Notes: a model not told the origin generated them from the sequence alone. Counted from the first letter of the stretch, positions 15,245-24,941 are shown. The stretch: 64,000 nucleotides of DNA from an uncultured Bacteroidales bacterium (GCA_900316845.1 ONEG01000009.1:30661-94660), one strand, 5' to 3'. A program made the numbers and translations.

Positions 15245-17858
15245 AAAATCATTCTTAGATTTTATGGCATCGAAGGGCCACCAGATTGTGCCCTCTGCGC
15301 CGATGGTCATCAAGGACGACCCGACGCTGATGTTCACCAACGCCGGCATGAACCCCTGGAAGGGTATCATCCTCGGCAATGATCCGATCAAATATCCGCG
15401 TGTGGCAGACAGTCAGAAATGTCTGCGCGTAAGCGGCAAGCATAACGACCTGGAGGAAGTAGGGCATGATACCTACCACCACACGATGTTCGAGATGTTA
15501 GGCAACTGGTCTTTCGGCGACTACTTCAAACAAGAGGCGATTGATTTTGCATGGGAGTATATCGTCGATGTGCTGAAGATCGATCCGGCTAACCTCTATG
15601 CGACAGTCTTTGAGGGTTCGCCCGAGGAGGGTCTGAGTCGCGATGACGAGGCGGCTTCGATATGGGCTAAGCACCTGCCTGCGGATCACATCTTGAACGG
15701 CAACAAACATGATAACTTCTGGGAGATGGGTGAGACGGGTCCTTGCGGTCCGTGTAGTGAGATCCATGTGGACAGTCGTCCTGTCGAGGAGCGCGCCAAA
15801 GTGCCCGGACGGGAGTTGGTCAACAAGGACCACCCGCAGGTCATCGAGATCTGGAACATCGTCTTCATGCAGTTCAACCGCAAGGCGGACGGTTCGTTGG
15901 AGCCGCTGGCGAAGAAAGTGATTGACACCGGTATGGGCTTCGAGCGTCTCGTGCGGACCATCCAGGGTAAGACCTCTAACTACGACACCGATGTCTTCCA
16001 GCCGATGTTGAAGCAGATCGGCGAGATCTGTCATTGTGAGTATGGCAAGGACGAGAAGACCGACATCGCCATGCGTGTCATCGCCGATCATATCCGTACG
16101 ATAGCGTTCGCTATCACCGATGGCCAGCTGCCCTCGAACGAGAAAGCCGGTTACGTCATCCGTCGTATCCTGCGCCGTGCCGTGCGGTACGGTTATACGT
16201 TTCTGAATATGCGTGAGGCGTTCCTCTACCAACTGGTGCCGCAACTCATTGCGGACTTAGGCGAAGCGTACCCCGAGTTAGTGAAACAGCAAGCGCAGAT
16301 CGTGCCGGTCATCAAGTCCGAAGAAGAAGCATTCCTCCGCACCCTCGACAAGGGTATAGGTCTCTTGGATAAGCTGATGGACGAAGCGAAGAAAGCCGGC
16401 AAGACGGAGATCAGCGGCGTCGATGTCTTCACGCTCAAGGACACCTACGGTTTCCCGCTCGACCTCACGGAACTCATCCTCCGCGAGAACGGTTTCACCA
16501 CCAACGAGGAGGAGTATAACAAAGCCCTGGCGCACCAGAAAGAGATGGGTCGCTCGGCGAACAAACAGGACTTGGGCGACTGGAATATCGTCAAGGAAGG
16601 CGAGCCGGAATTCGTGGGCTACGACGAGCTCTCCGTAGAGACGGAGATCCTTCGTTACCGCCGCGTCGAGCAGAAAGGCAAGGCGTTCTTCCAGGTCGTC
16701 ATCTCCAAGAACCCCTTCTACGCGGAAATGGGTGGTGAGGTAGGTGATACCGGTTGTCTGCGTCTGGATAATGAGTGCTTTAAGGTGCTCGACTGCAAGC
16801 GCGAGAACGGTCTGCCGGTTCTGATCATGAACGAGGTGCCGTTCGTCACCGGCGGCGTGGCAGGTGTCTCCGGCAAACTCACCGCTGAGGTGGATGCAGC
16901 TCGCCGCGAAGCGATCATGTGCAACCATACGGCGACGCATATCTTGCACTACGCGCTGCGTCAGGTCTTAGGTGCCCACGTCGAGCAGAAGGGTTCGCTC
17001 GTGACTGCCGACAGTCTGCGTTTTGACTTCTCGCATTTCCAGAAAGTGAGCCCCGAAGAGCTGCGCGAGGTAGAGAAGGTAGCGAACCGTCTCATCCGCG
17101 AAGACATGCCGCTTGAGGAGAGCCGTCATACGCCGATCGCTCAAGCCAAAGCCATGGGAGCCATGGCGCTCTTTGGCGAGAAATACGGCGACGACGTGCG
17201 TGTCATCAAGTACGGTCCGTCGATCGAACTCTGCGGTGGTTGCCACGTGCCTTCCACCGGTAAAATAGGTTCTGTACGCATCGTCATGGAGACCTCTGTG
17301 GCTGCCGGTGTACGCCGTATAGAAGCCGTGACGGCAGCCAAGGCAGACGAACTCTACTACGCTGCGCAAGACATGCTGAGCGGCCTGCGCGGACTCTTCA
17401 ATAACGCGCCGGACCTGGCAGGTGCCATCCATCGCTCCATCGAAGAGAACGCCGGTCTCAAGAAGCAGATCGAGACCTTCATGGCGGAGAAGATCGAGCG
17501 GTACCGCGACGAACTCATTGCGCGTGCCGAGGACTTCGGAGAGATCAAACTCGTGCGGCTGCAGGGCGAAGTGAACCCGGAGATGATCCGTGGCGTCATG
17601 CCGCTCTTGCGAGGAAAGTTCACCGATGTGAAGTTCGCTGTGGTAGGCGCGACGCAGTTCGAGGGCAAACCCACGATCGCTGTCTTCCTCTCTCAACCCC
17701 TTGTTGACGCTGGCAAGAACGCCGGCGCGATGATCAAGGCGGCAGCCAAGAATATACAAGGCGGTGGAGGCGGTCAGCCATGGATGGCTACTGCCGGAGG
17801 ACGTGACGTCAACGGACTCAATGCCGCGATGGAGGAGTTGCTGGCTGCATTGCAATAA
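15225..17858 (+). CDS. alaS: Alanyl-tRNA synthetase
   Basis: 877 aa, full length. It charges tRNA-Ala in the cytoplasm and edits misactivated Ser and Gly. The catalytic domain shows Phe-Thr-Asn-Ala-Gly-Met-Asn and [12 protein letters not shown]; the editing domain has the zinc ligands Cys-Asn-His-Thr-Ala-Thr-His and Cys-Gly-Gly-Cys-His; the C-Ala domain ends with Gly-Gly-Gly-Gly-Gly-Gln. No repeat insertion is visible in this gene, in contrast to its neighbours. Embedded in the nitroreductase-pdxA operon. Confidence 0.98.
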   Translation: MTAQEIRKSFLDFMASKGHQIVPSAPMVIKDDPTLMFTNAGMNPWKGIILGNDPIKYPRVADSQKCLRVSGKHNDLEEVGHDTYHHTMFEMLGNWSFGDYFKQEAIDFAWEYIVDVLKIDPANLYATVFEGSPEEGLSRDDEAASIWAKHLPADHILNGNKHDNFWEMGETGPCGPCSEIHVDSRPVEERAKVPGRELVNKDHPQVIEIWNIVFMQFNRKADGSLEPLAKKVIDTGMGFERLVRTIQGKTSNYDTDVFQPMLKQIGEICHCEYGKDEKTDIAMRVIADHIRTIAFAITDGQLPSNEKAGYVIRRILRRAVRYGYTFLNMREAFLYQLVPQLIADLGEAYPELVKQQAQIVPVIKSEEEAFLRTLDKGIGLLDKLMDEAKKAGKTEISGVDVFTLKDTYGFPLDLTELILRENGFTTNEEEYNKALAHQKEMGRSANKQDLGDWNIVKEGEPEFVGYDELSVETEILRYRRVEQKGKAFFQVVISKNPFYAEMGGEVGDTGCLRLDNECFKVLDCKRENGLPVLIMNEVPFVTGGVAGVSGKLTAEVDAARREAIMCNHTATHILHYALRQVLGAHVEQKGSLVTADSLRFDFSHFQKVSPEELREVEKVANRLIREDMPLEESRHTPIAQAKAMGAMALFGEKYGDDVRVIKYGPSIELCGGCHVPSTGKIGSVRIVMETSVAAGVRRIEAVTAAKADELYYAAQDMLSGLRGLFNNAPDLAGAIHRSIEENAGLKKQIETFMAEKIERYRDELIARAEDFGEIKLVRLQGEVNPEMIRGVMPLLRGKFTDVKFAVVGATQFEGKPTIAVFLSQPLVDAGKNAGAMIKAAAKNIQGGGGGQPWMATAGGRDVNGLNAAMEELLAALQ

Positions 17859-17895
17859 ATGGTACATGGTAAATGACCAAATGGTACATGGTATG
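17859..17895. repeat. Heptamer array before GtrA-like gene
   Basis: ATGGTAC, ATGGTAA, ATGACCAA, ATGGTAC, ATGGTAT: creates three possible start codons. The CCAAATGG words recur at 22125, 25806 and 53207 (inverted). Confidence 0.85.
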
Positions 17896-18318
17896 AAACT
17901 CCCGACCCGATATCTCCCTGATAAGACCCGTAGTGCCGTGCGATTCTTCTTCGTCGGCACGACGGGGGCAGTACTGCAGACGTGGTTCTTCATGGCGGCG
18001 CTGACGGTCATGGGCGAACCCGACAAAGGTACGGCGTTGTACTACGTCGCTTTCGGTATCGGATATATTCTGGAGATGATCCCGAATTATTTCTTCTCGA
18101 ACTGGTACACCTTCAACACGAAGCCCACGAAGAAGAACGCAGGAGGATTCCTCTTTGCGCGGGCAATCAACCTCGTCGTGCAGTTCGGTCTGCTGCCATT
18201 AGCTCTGGCGGCTTTCCCATCTTGGCGGGATGACCTCATCAGTATCTTCGTCATCTTCATCGGAGGCTGCATCAACTACTTAATCTGTCTTATCTTCTTT
18301 AAGAAACCCAAATCATGA
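17893..18318 (+). CDS. GtrA-like membrane protein
   Basis: About 142 aa from this ATG; in-frame ATGs at 17866 and 17881 lie inside a repeat of ATGGTAC-type words and would add 9 or 4 residues. Four hydrophobic segments are present, and the pattern Ala-Val-Arg-Phe-Phe-Phe-Val-Gly-Thr then Asn-Tyr-Phe-Phe-Ser-Asn-Trp-Tyr-Thr-Phe matches the GtrA family. Members help flip undecaprenyl-linked sugars or are of unknown function in cell-surface polysaccharide synthesis. It follows alaS by 34 bp and overlaps guaD by ATGA. Confidence 0.85.
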   Translation: MKLPTRYLPDKTRSAVRFFFVGTTGAVLQTWFFMAALTVMGEPDKGTALYYVAFGIGYILEMIPNYFFSNWYTFNTKPTKKNAGGFLFARAINLVVQFGLLPLALAAFPSWRDDLISIFVIFIGGCINYLICLIFFKKPKS

Positions 18319-19592
18319 AAATCTACAGAGCCAATATTATCCATACGCCTACGCCCGGTCGGTTGGAGATCATCGAGCACGGCTATATCGTCGTCAAGTC
18401 CAACGGGCTCATTGAGGGCGTTTATAAGGACCTGCCGTCTGATCTTGACTGGCGGAGACAAGTGATAGATTTTGGCGATAAACTGCTTATCCCGGCTTTC
18501 AACGACTTGCACGTTCATGCTCCGCAGTACCGCAATATGGGTCTTGCGCTGGACTTAGAGTTACTGCCGTGGTTGAATACCTATACTTTCCCGGAGGAGA
18601 CCAAGTATGCCGATCCGGAGTACGCAAAGCGGCTCTACCGTCGTTTCGTGCATGAGCTCTGGATGCAGGGCACAATGCGGTCGGCGGTCTTCGGGACGAT
18701 TCATCCGGAGTCCACACGTATCCTCGCGGATCTCTTTATTCAGGCCGGCATGGGTGCTTACGTAGGACTCGTGGGCATGAACCGTAACTCTCCGGAGACT
18801 CTCCGTAACACCACGGAGGAGTTGATGGATGGCATGCGGATGCTTAAGGCCCATCTCGACGAGCACGGCAACGGGCTCGTCAAGCCGATCATCACCCCGC
18901 GCTTTGTACCCTCCTGCTCAGATAAGATGCTTACCGCCCTCGGCGAGTACGCCCAAGAGACCGGTCTGCCTGTGCAATCCCACCTCTCCGAGAACCGATC
19001 GGAGATTGATTGGGTCAAGGAATTAGAGCCGGAGGCTACTTGTTACGGCGATGCCTATAATAAATACGGCCTCTTCGGCCAGACGCCGACGCTCATGGCG
19101 CATTGTTGCTACACCGACGGCGAAGAGATGGAGCTGATGAAGCAAAACGGCGTCTATGTGGTACATTGCCCGACGTCAAACAGTAACCTCTCTTCCGGTA
19201 TGGCACCGATCCGTAAGTTCCTCAACGCAGGTATCCACGTGGCGCTGGGAACGGATATCTCTGCCGGCCACCATTTGTCGATGCTGCGTGTCATGCAGTA
19301 TGCCATCCAGGTCTCCAAACTCAACTATGCCCAGACGAAAGGCGAGATGTCGTTCCTCAGTCTCTCTGAGGTCTTCTACCTCGCTACCAAAGGTGGCGGA
19401 TCGTTCTTCGGCAAGGTGGGTTCGTTTGAACCGGGATACGAGTTCGACGCCCTGCTCATCGACGATAGTTACCTCAATTATGACCACTACACGCTCCCGC
19501 AACGCCTCGAGCGTTATCTCTACCTCGGTGATGACCGCGATATCAAACGCCGTTTCTGCCGAGGAGTAGAGCTAACTGAGCCGGCCTACTAA
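18315..19592 (+). CDS. guaD: Guanine deaminase (amidohydrolase)
   Basis: 425 aa. Zinc amidohydrolase that deaminates guanine to xanthine in purine salvage. Metal ligands are visible in Asp-Leu-His-Val-His-Ala-Pro-Gln-Tyr (about 58-66), Pro-Val-Gln-Ser-His-Leu-Ser-Glu-Asn, Ala-His-Cys-Cys-Tyr and Leu-Gly-Thr-Asp-Ile-Ser-Ala-Gly. The pair His-Ala-Pro-Gln-Tyr plus Leu-Asn-Thr-Tyr-Thr-Phe-Pro-Glu is specific to guanine deaminases rather than to related chlorohydrolases. The start overlaps the GtrA-like stop (ATGA). A TCGAT-rich repeat follows. Confidence 0.92.
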   Translation: MKIYRANIIHTPTPGRLEIIEHGYIVVKSNGLIEGVYKDLPSDLDWRRQVIDFGDKLLIPAFNDLHVHAPQYRNMGLALDLELLPWLNTYTFPEETKYADPEYAKRLYRRFVHELWMQGTMRSAVFGTIHPESTRILADLFIQAGMGAYVGLVGMNRNSPETLRNTTEELMDGMRMLKAHLDEHGNGLVKPIITPRFVPSCSDKMLTALGEYAQETGLPVQSHLSENRSEIDWVKELEPEATCYGDAYNKYGLFGQTPTLMAHCCYTDGEEMELMKQNGVYVVHCPTSNSNLSSGMAPIRKFLNAGIHVALGTDISAGHHLSMLRVMQYAIQVSKLNYAQTKGEMSFLSLSEVFYLATKGGGSFFGKVGSFEPGYEFDALLIDDSYLNYDHYTLPQRLERYLYLGDDRDIKRRFCRGVELTEPAY

Positions 19593-19599
19593 AGACGGC

Positions 19600-19637
19600 T
19601 CGATATATAGAAGTATCGATATTTCGATTTATCGAAG
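19600..19637. repeat. TCGAT-rich octamer repeat
   Basis: Words such as TATCGATA, TTTCGATT, TATCGAAG. Close to the words at 59874-59921. Confidence 0.65.
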
Positions 19638-20261
19638 ATGAGAATAATTAAGCAAATAGAGAATCTCCCGCTGGAGGACTACCTCGCCCTCGAAGCTGAG
19701 ATGGTGAAGACGGTTACCGAACCGACGCTCTTCACGTGGGTCGTCGATCCGACGGTCATCTACGGCCGTCATCAGCTGCGCGAGCAGGAGGTGAACGAGG
19801 CGTATTGTGCGGCCCACGGCGTGCGGGTCGTTCAGCGGCAGAGTGGGGGAGGATGCGTGTACGCCGATCGTGGCAACCTTATGGTCTCCTTCGTCTCTCC
19901 TTCGACCCACTCGCAGGAGGTCTTTGACGAGTTCCTGACGCTTCTCTCCGGGGCTTTGCGAGAGATGGGATACGAAGCCGTCACCACGGCGCATAACGAT
20001 GTCCTCGTGGGAGGCCGCAAGGTAGCCGGAACGGCTTGCTATACCACGCCTACGGGCACGGTCGTACATGCCTCGATGCTCTATGATATCTGCCTTGAGG
20101 CGCTTGAGCAAGCGATCACACCTTCAGCGACGAAGTTAGCCAAACACGCCGTCTCCTCCGTCCGTCAGCGCGTTCGTAACCTCCGCGAGATACGCGACCT
20201 CGGCGATATAGAGTCCTTCCGAGCAGAGTTGGAAAAAGAGCTATTAATTTTGAATTTTTAA
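19638..20261 (+). CDS. Short lipoate-protein ligase family protein
   Basis: 207 aa. The BPL/LPL catalytic fold is clear: Arg-Gln-Ser-Gly-Gly-Gly-Cys-Val-Tyr (about 68-76), Asn-Leu-Met-Val-Ser-Phe, and Gly-Gly-Arg-Lys-Val-Ala-Gly-Thr-Ala with the adenylate-binding Lys (about 123-131). It attaches lipoate, or octanoate, to E2 or GcvH proteins. It lacks the C-terminal accessory domain of full LplA (about 330 aa), so it may act as a transferase or work with a separate small domain. The stop codon falls in a heptamer array (20243-20270), which also separates it from the aminotransferase by 15 bp. Confidence 0.88.
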   Translation: MRIIKQIENLPLEDYLALEAEMVKTVTEPTLFTWVVDPTVIYGRHQLREQEVNEAYCAAHGVRVVQRQSGGGCVYADRGNLMVSFVSPSTHSQEVFDEFLTLLSGALREMGYEAVTTAHNDVLVGGRKVAGTACYTTPTGTVVHASMLYDICLEALEQAITPSATKLAKHAVSSVRQRVRNLREIRDLGDIESFRAELEKELLILNF

Positions 20262-20270
20262 TTTTTAATT
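20243..20270. repeat. Heptamer array at lipoate ligase stop
   Basis: TTAATTT, TGAATTT, TTAATTT, TTAATTA; the second and third contain the stop codon. Confidence 0.7.
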
Positions 20271-20276
20271 ATCTAT

Positions 20277-21464
20277 ATGGAAATCTCCTTACGTGCCCAA
20301 TCCATGCCGGAATCGCCGATCCGTAAGTTGGCGAAGTACGCAGATGCTGCTAAGTTAGCCGGTGTTCACGTTTATTATCTGAATATCGGTCAGCCGGATA
20401 TCAAGACCCCTCCGCAGGCGCTCGAAGCCGTGCGTAACTACTCCACGGACATCCTCGAGTACTCGCCTTCGCAGGGTCTCAAGTCGCTCCGTACGAAGAT
20501 GGTCAGCTACTACGCCGAGTACGGTATCGACCTCTCCCCGGACGAGATCATCATCACCGCCGGCGGTTCGGAAGCGATTATGTTTGCGTACATGAGTTGT
20601 TTGAACCCGGGCGATGAGATCATCGTCACCGACCCCTCGTACGCGAACTATATGGCGTTTGCTATCTCTGCAGGAGCCGTCGTCAAGTCCGTTAAGACCG
20701 ACATTAAGAACGGCTTCAAGTTGCCGCCGGTGGAGGAGTTTGAGAAACAGATCACGCCGAAGACGCGCGCGATCCTTATATGTAACCCTAATAACCCAAC
20801 GGGTTATCTCTATACCAAGCAGGAGATGCGGCAGATACGCGACCTCGTGAAGAAATACGACCTCTATCTCATCTCTGATGAGGTCTATCGCGAGTTTATC
20901 TATACCAAGTCGCCGTATATCTCTGCCTGCCACCTTGAGGGTATTGAGGAGAACGTCGTGCTCGTGGACTCCGTCTCCAAGCGTTACTCCGAGTGCGGTA
21001 TCCGTATCGGCGCGCTCATTACGAAGAACAAAGCCGTCCGTGAGTCGGTCATGAAGTTCTGCCAGGCGCGTCTGAGTCCTCCTTTGTTCGGTCAGGTCGT
21101 TGCAGAGGCTTCGCTCTCGACACCGGAGGAATATATGCAGGAGGTGTACGACGAGTACCTCACGCGCCGCAACTTCCTCATCGACCAGCTCAACCAGATA
21201 CCCGGAGTCTTTGCACCCGCGCCGACAGGAGCTTTCTATGTCATGGTAGAGCTACCGGTGGACGATGTGGAGAAGTTCTGCAAGTGGTGCCTCACGGACT
21301 TCACGTATGAAGGCGCAACGATCATGATGGCGCCGGGAACGGGTTTCTATACCAACCCCGAAGACGGACGTCATCAGGTTCGCATGGCGTACGTTCTCAA
21401 TAAGGAAGATCTGGGCAAAGCGATGATCGTCCTCCGCAAAGCCCTTGAAGCCTATAACGCGTGA
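20277..21464 (+). CDS. Class I aminotransferase (aspartate type)
   Basis: 395 aa, pyridoxal-phosphate fold type I. Seen: Ala-Gly-Gly-Ser-Glu-Ala-Ile (PLP phosphate loop), Cys-Asn-Pro-Asn-Asn-Pro-Thr-Gly (about 169-176), Ile-Ser-Asp-Glu-Val-Tyr, and Ser-Val-Ser-Lys-Arg-Tyr with the Schiff-base Lys at about 235, then Arg-Ile-Gly-Ala. It most likely transfers amino groups between aspartate or a related amino acid and 2-oxoglutarate; the exact substrate cannot be read from sequence. Last gene of the plus-strand run; it converges on YqeY with only 34 bp between and no clear terminator. Confidence 0.93.
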   Translation: MEISLRAQSMPESPIRKLAKYADAAKLAGVHVYYLNIGQPDIKTPPQALEAVRNYSTDILEYSPSQGLKSLRTKMVSYYAEYGIDLSPDEIIITAGGSEAIMFAYMSCLNPGDEIIVTDPSYANYMAFAISAGAVVKSVKTDIKNGFKLPPVEEFEKQITPKTRAILICNPNNPTGYLYTKQEMRQIRDLVKKYDLYLISDEVYREFIYTKSPYISACHLEGIEENVVLVDSVSKRYSECGIRIGALITKNKAVRESVMKFCQARLSPPLFGQVVAEASLSTPEEYMQEVYDEYLTRRNFLIDQLNQIPGVFAPAPTGAFYVMVELPVDDVEKFCKWCLTDFTYEGATIMMAPGTGFYTNPEDGRHQVRMAYVLNKEDLGKAMIVLRKALEAYNA

Positions 21465-21498
21465 TAGTATCCTTTGGGTCTCCTGATCTTTATTAAGC

Positions 21499-21945
21499 TT
21501 ATGCTAATTGGCTTTGGACGACTTGTGCCACCATCTTTCCGTCTGCATTGGGCAGCGCGGTTTTGATTGCTTTGACAAAGAGTCCCATGTTTTTCTTTTC
21601 CGCAGTCCAACCGTTGGCTTCTTTGGCTTGGTTGAACGCGCGAAGGATATCTTCTTCGGACGCTGCTTTCGGCAGGAAGGTCTCCAAGACGTTTATCTGG
21701 GCTTGCTCAGCATTGGCTAACTCTTTACGTCCGGCGGCGATATATTGCTCCACGGACTCCTGACGTTGTTTGACCATCTTCTTGATGATCTGGATCTCAT
21801 CCGCTTCGGACAGTTCTTTACCTGCATTCTCTTTGCTGGTCTGCCAATTAAGGAATGCACTTTTGATGGCGCGCAGGGTCTCGGTGCGCACGGTGTCATG
21901 GTTTTTCATTGCCTCCATGATCAAGGCATTGATTTCATTCTTCAT
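21499..21945 (-). CDS. GatB/YqeY domain protein
   Basis: 148 aa, the usual length of the YqeY family, which resembles the tail of GatB and may bind tRNA or aid amidotransferase function. Seen: Asp-Thr-Val-Arg-Thr-Glu-Thr-Leu-Arg near residue 18, a charged helical middle, and the closing Leu-Pro-Asn-Ala-Asp-Gly-Lys-Met-Val. It overlaps the HAD gene upstream by 4 bp (ATGA), so they share a transcript. No precise role is established for this family. Confidence 0.92.
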   Translation of the reverse strand: MKNEINALIMEAMKNHDTVRTETLRAIKSAFLNWQTSKENAGKELSEADEIQIIKKMVKQRQESVEQYIAAGRKELANAEQAQINVLETFLPKAASEEDILRAFNQAKEANGWTAEKKNMGLFVKAIKTALPNADGKMVAQVVQSQLA

Positions 21946-22604
21946 ATTTTATGGTTGTTTATTTCGTTGCTGATTTTTGCCGGAACGTCCACGATTCGTG
22001 CTACGCCGGCTTTGATTAAAGCATCCCGGCTCACGTATCCCCATGAGCACGCGACAAACGGAACATGGGCATTCTCAGCCGTGTCTCGATCGACGAGACT
22101 ATCGCCGATGTAAAGTACCATAGGGTCATTTGCCATTTGGTCATTTAGTTGCGCCATGATGTCCTTTACGATTTGCGGATCGGGTTTGCGGGGAATGCCT
22201 TCTCGTTCGCCGAGGATGACATCAAAGACCCCGGGGAAGAAATGGGATACAATCTTCTCTGTGGCCGCCTGGTATTTATTGCTGGCTACAGCGAGCAGAT
22301 GACCTTGCGCTTTGAGCTTTTGCAAGACTTCCGGAATGCCTTCGTATGGGCGCGTGTAATCGCAGTTATGCTCGTTATAATAGGGTACGAAATATTCTCG
22401 TACCCGCCATATATTCTCCTCCGTCCGTTTGGACTCCGGCAAAGCACGGCGGATGAGATTATTGATTCCATTTCCTACCATTCGAGGGTAGTTTTCTATC
22501 TGATGCGTCGGAAAGCCGGTGTGCTCCAACGCATAATTGCACGCATAACCCAAGTCATCAATCGTATTGAGCAGCGTTCCATCTAAATCAAAAATGACAA
22601 TCAT
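21942..22604 (-). CDS. HAD phosphatase, phosphoglycolate-phosphatase-like
   Basis: 220 aa. Catalytic Asp6-Leu-Asp8-Gly-Thr motif at the N-terminus, a helical cap domain with a Val-Gly-Asn-Gly substrate loop, Ala-Ser-Asn-Lys (motif II-III region), Arg-Lys-Pro-Asp-Pro and Tyr-Ile-Gly-Asp-Ser-Leu-Val-Asp. This pattern is typical of Gph-type enzymes that remove 2-phosphoglycolate, although other small phosphates are possible. A repeat at 22125-22145 encodes the extra Asn-Asp-Gln-Met-Ala-Asn-Asp-Pro-Met just before motif IV. Promoter at 22641-22672, divergent from the next gene. Confidence 0.9.
   Translation of the reverse strand: MIVIFDLDGTLLNTIDDLGYACNYALEHTGFPTHQIENYPRMVGNGINNLIRRALPESKRTEENIWRVREYFVPYYNEHNCDYTRPYEGIPEVLQKLKAQGHLLAVASNKYQAATEKIVSHFFPGVFDVILGEREGIPRKPDPQIVKDIMAQLNDQMANDPMVLYIGDSLVDRDTAENAHVPFVACSWGYVSRDALIKAGVARIVDVPAKISNEINNHKI
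22125..22145. repeat. Heptamer array in HAD gene
   Basis: GTCATTT, GCCATTT, GGTCATT. Confidence 0.65.
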
Positions 22605-22640
22605 TCGTTACAATAACTGCTATCTAATTATTTACGGCTG

Positions 22641-22672
22641 CAAAGTTACTGCTTTTTTTTGAGATATGCAAG
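22641..22672 (-). promoter_or_regulatory. Promoter of HAD-yqeY operon
   Basis: Minus strand CTTG (22669-22672), 20 bp, TAACTTTG (22641-22648). Confidence 0.75.
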
Positions 22673-22699
22673 AAAAAAAGCGGCAATTTTGCTGAGACT

Positions 22700-22731
22700 C
22701 TTGTATGATTGATAAAAAAATTGTAACTTTG
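22700..22731 (+). promoter_or_regulatory. Promoter of DUF4874/DUF4832 gene
   Basis: CTTG (22700-22703), 20 bp, TAACTTTG (22724-22731), 25 bp before the start codon. Confidence 0.75.
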
Positions 22732-22756
22732 CAGCAGATTTTAAGTTTGTTCAATT

Positions 22757-24283
22757 ATGAATCCTACTTTCTTATCTTTTCTTTTTGCTGCTGTATTTTC
22801 AGCCAGTGTGATTAATTATCAGGCGGATGACGCGACGACTTTCCCGAACCCGGAACGTGGCTTTACCGACCAGTTAGGCGGCGAAAAGGCTTTGAGTGAC
22901 AATAATAACCATGTCGTTCAACCGGAAGAAGATTGGTATTGGGACCAAAGTGACTCCCATTACGGCGAGCGCAAGAACCAGAGTATCGTCATGTTGATGT
23001 ATTACCTGAAGAACTACAGGACCAAAGACCTCTCGAATCAGATTCTGCAGGGTTTTGACGAGGATATGCAGATCCTGCGCAACCACGGCTTCAAATGCGT
23101 GCTGCGTTTTGCGTATGACTGGGGTAGTAAGAACGATGCTTCTTTGCAGTGGGTACAGCGTCATGCAGCGCAGTTAAAACCCTATCTGGCGGCGAACGCG
23201 GATGTGATTTATGTGATGGAAGCCGGATTTGTAGGGCAATGGGGAGAGTGGTATTATAGTTCTAATTTCGGCAACGAGACGCAGAAGATGAATGACAGCC
23301 GAAAGGCAGTGCTGACTGCTGTTTTGGACGCTTGTCCGGCGGACCGGTTTGTACTGACGCGCTATCCGCTGATCAAGATTGGATATCTGGGCGATGAGAA
23401 TACCTTGACCCCTGTGCAGGCGCATGACGGCTCTGTTCGTGCTCGCATCGGACACCACAACGATGCCTTTTTGGCAGAGTGGGGTAATGATGGTACGTAC
23501 GGTCGCGACGGCGACGGACCGGATGACGACCCTGTACTGCGTCGCTATATTGCTACGGAAACGCTCTATGTGCCTAACGGTGGTGAGACGAATGTAGAGG
23601 ACGATGGGCCCGCCAGTATCGTGGCGCAACACGACACGACGATAGCCGAACTAAGCCGTTACCACTGGTCGTTCTGCGGATCCGAGTATTCCGAGAAGGT
23701 AACGGGAAAATGGCGCAATAACGGTACGTTCGCGGAGATGGAGAAGCGATTAGGCTATCGTTTCCAGCTGAAGCAAGGTTCCTATCCGGCGCAAGCAGCG
23801 AAAGGCGGTACGATGCCGATCCGGATCACGCTGGTGAACAAAGGTTTTGCCCCGATGTATAACTACCGTCCGGTGTATCTGGTACTGAAGAATGCGCAGC
23901 ATACTTATTCCTTGCCGCTGCAGGCCGATCCGCGTAAATGGACTGCTGAAGCAGGCACGATTACCATCAATGAGGCACCGGATCTGCCAGCAACGATGGC
24001 AGAGGGTACGTATCAGATGTATCTCCATCTGCCGGATGCCTACGAATCGTTGGCCGGTGATCCGCGTTATGCCGTGCGGTTTGCCAACCTGAATGTCTGG
24101 GACCGGAACACCGGAATGAATAACTTGGGCGCGTCAGTAGAAGTGGTGAGCGGAGGAGAAGGTATAGAGGTTCAAAATGAAAATCCGACCTCATACACGA
24201 AAATCATGCGCAGTGGTCGGATCTATATTCTTCGAGGCGAGAAAGCCTATACGTTGCTTGGCGGCGAAGTAGCTACATATTAG
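22757..24283 (+). CDS. Secreted DUF4874/DUF4832 protein
   Basis: 508 aa. Short hydrophobic N-terminus (about 3-18) consistent with a signal peptide. Residues about 28-200 carry Phe-Pro-Asn-Pro-Glu-Arg-Gly-Phe and match DUF4874; about 220-455 match DUF4832. The two domains normally occur together in secreted proteins of Bacteroidetes and other bacteria and suggest a TIM-barrel glycoside hydrolase, but the activity is unproven. The C-terminus (Gly-Arg-Ile-Tyr-Ile-Leu-Arg-Gly-Glu-Lys-Ala-Tyr-Thr-Leu-Leu-Gly-Gly) resembles a T9SS sorting tail. It has its own promoter (22700-22731) and overlaps the convergent CYTH gene by 11 bp. Confidence 0.85.
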   Translation: MNPTFLSFLFAAVFSASVINYQADDATTFPNPERGFTDQLGGEKALSDNNNHVVQPEEDWYWDQSDSHYGERKNQSIVMLMYYLKNYRTKDLSNQILQGFDEDMQILRNHGFKCVLRFAYDWGSKNDASLQWVQRHAAQLKPYLAANADVIYVMEAGFVGQWGEWYYSSNFGNETQKMNDSRKAVLTAVLDACPADRFVLTRYPLIKIGYLGDENTLTPVQAHDGSVRARIGHHNDAFLAEWGNDGTYGRDGDGPDDDPVLRRYIATETLYVPNGGETNVEDDGPASIVAQHDTTIAELSRYHWSFCGSEYSEKVTGKWRNNGTFAEMEKRLGYRFQLKQGSYPAQAAKGGTMPIRITLVNKGFAPMYNYRPVYLVLKNAQHTYSLPLQADPRKWTAEAGTITINEAPDLPATMAEGTYQMYLHLPDAYESLAGDPRYAVRFANLNVWDRNTGMNNLGASVEVVSGGEGIEVQNENPTSYTKIMRSGRIYILRGEKAYTLLGGEVATY

Positions 24284-24737
24284 CGTTATAATATTGCGGC
24301 AGGCCGGTTACTTCTTCGCCGATCCAATCGGGACGAAGGAATGGCTCGTGCTCGTCTCCCAACTCAATCTCCGCCAGGACACGTCCTTCCAGACGGTCGT
24401 GGAAGACATCTACCTCCCAACATCGCTTTTCTCCATGATAGGATGGAGCAGGGATGATATAGCGGGTCTTGGAGATCGCTCCGGGAAGGCAAAGCTTCAT
24501 CAGTTCCTGTGCGTCCTGCAGGTCAATCTCCCGTTCCCATTCGAACTTAGCGAGACCCTCTCGAAGTGTGCTCGACTTAATAGTAAGGAACGCGCGCGTA
24601 TCGCGTACACGCACGCGAATGGTCTTGTTGGGATCCTTGCAGAGGTATCCCTGCAAGATGGAGAAATGCTCTGTGGCCTCCTTCATAAAGGCATCTGAGC
24701 GAACCAGAAACTTACGTTCTATCTCGGTATTATGCAT
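24273..24737 (-). CDS. CYTH domain protein
   Basis: 154 aa from the ATG that gives Met-His-Asn-Thr-Glu-Ile-Glu-Arg-Lys-Phe; a frame extending to 24767 exists, but family members start right before the Glu-x-Glu-x-Lys motif (here 5-9). CYTH proteins hydrolyse inorganic or thiamine triphosphate in a tunnel lined with charged residues; Arg-Val-Arg-Val-Arg, Thr-Ile-Lys, Glu-Trp-Glu-Arg-Glu-Ile and Leu-Ala-Glu-Ile-Glu-Leu are present as expected. Adenylate cyclase class IV shares the fold but triphosphatase is the likelier activity. Confidence 0.9.
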   Translation of the reverse strand: MHNTEIERKFLVRSDAFMKEATEHFSILQGYLCKDPNKTIRVRVRDTRAFLTIKSSTLREGLAKFEWEREIDLQDAQELMKLCLPGAISKTRYIIPAPSYHGEKRCWEVDVFHDRLEGRVLAEIELGDEHEPFLRPDWIGEEVTGLPQYYNANM

Positions 24738-24800
24738 ACAAAAGGGGATTTCTTCGTAATCGCCCACAGTCTGCCGACGGCATCCTGTGCAAAAACTTCA

Positions 24801-24845
24801 AAACGATTTGCTTGCTTGAGTGTGACTCAGACAGACAAATCGTTT
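24801..24845 (-). terminator. Hairpin downstream of tRNA-Ser
   Basis: AAACGATTTG and CAAATCGTTT form a perfect 10-bp stem around an inner GAGT/ACTC hairpin; on the minus strand it is followed by TTTGAAGTTTTT. It likely ends the tRNA-Ser transcript. Confidence 0.6.
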
Positions 24846-24854
24846 CTTGTTTAG

Positions 24855-24941
24855 CGGAGAAAGGGGGATTCGAACCCCCGGTACGGTTACCCGTACGACA
24901 GTTTAGCAAACTGTTGGTTTAAGCCACTCACCCATCTCTCC
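24855..24941 (-). tRNA. tRNA-Ser (GCU)
   Basis: The minus strand folds as a class II tRNA: 7-bp acceptor stem GGAGAGA with TTTCTCC, a D-arm starting TGGGTGAGTGG, anticodon loop TTGCTAA between CAGT and ACTG giving anticodon GCU, a long variable arm (CGTACGGGTAACCGTACG) and a T-arm with GGTTCGAATCC. No CCA is encoded. It has a promoter at 24991-25022 and a downstream hairpin at 24801-24845. Confidence 0.95.
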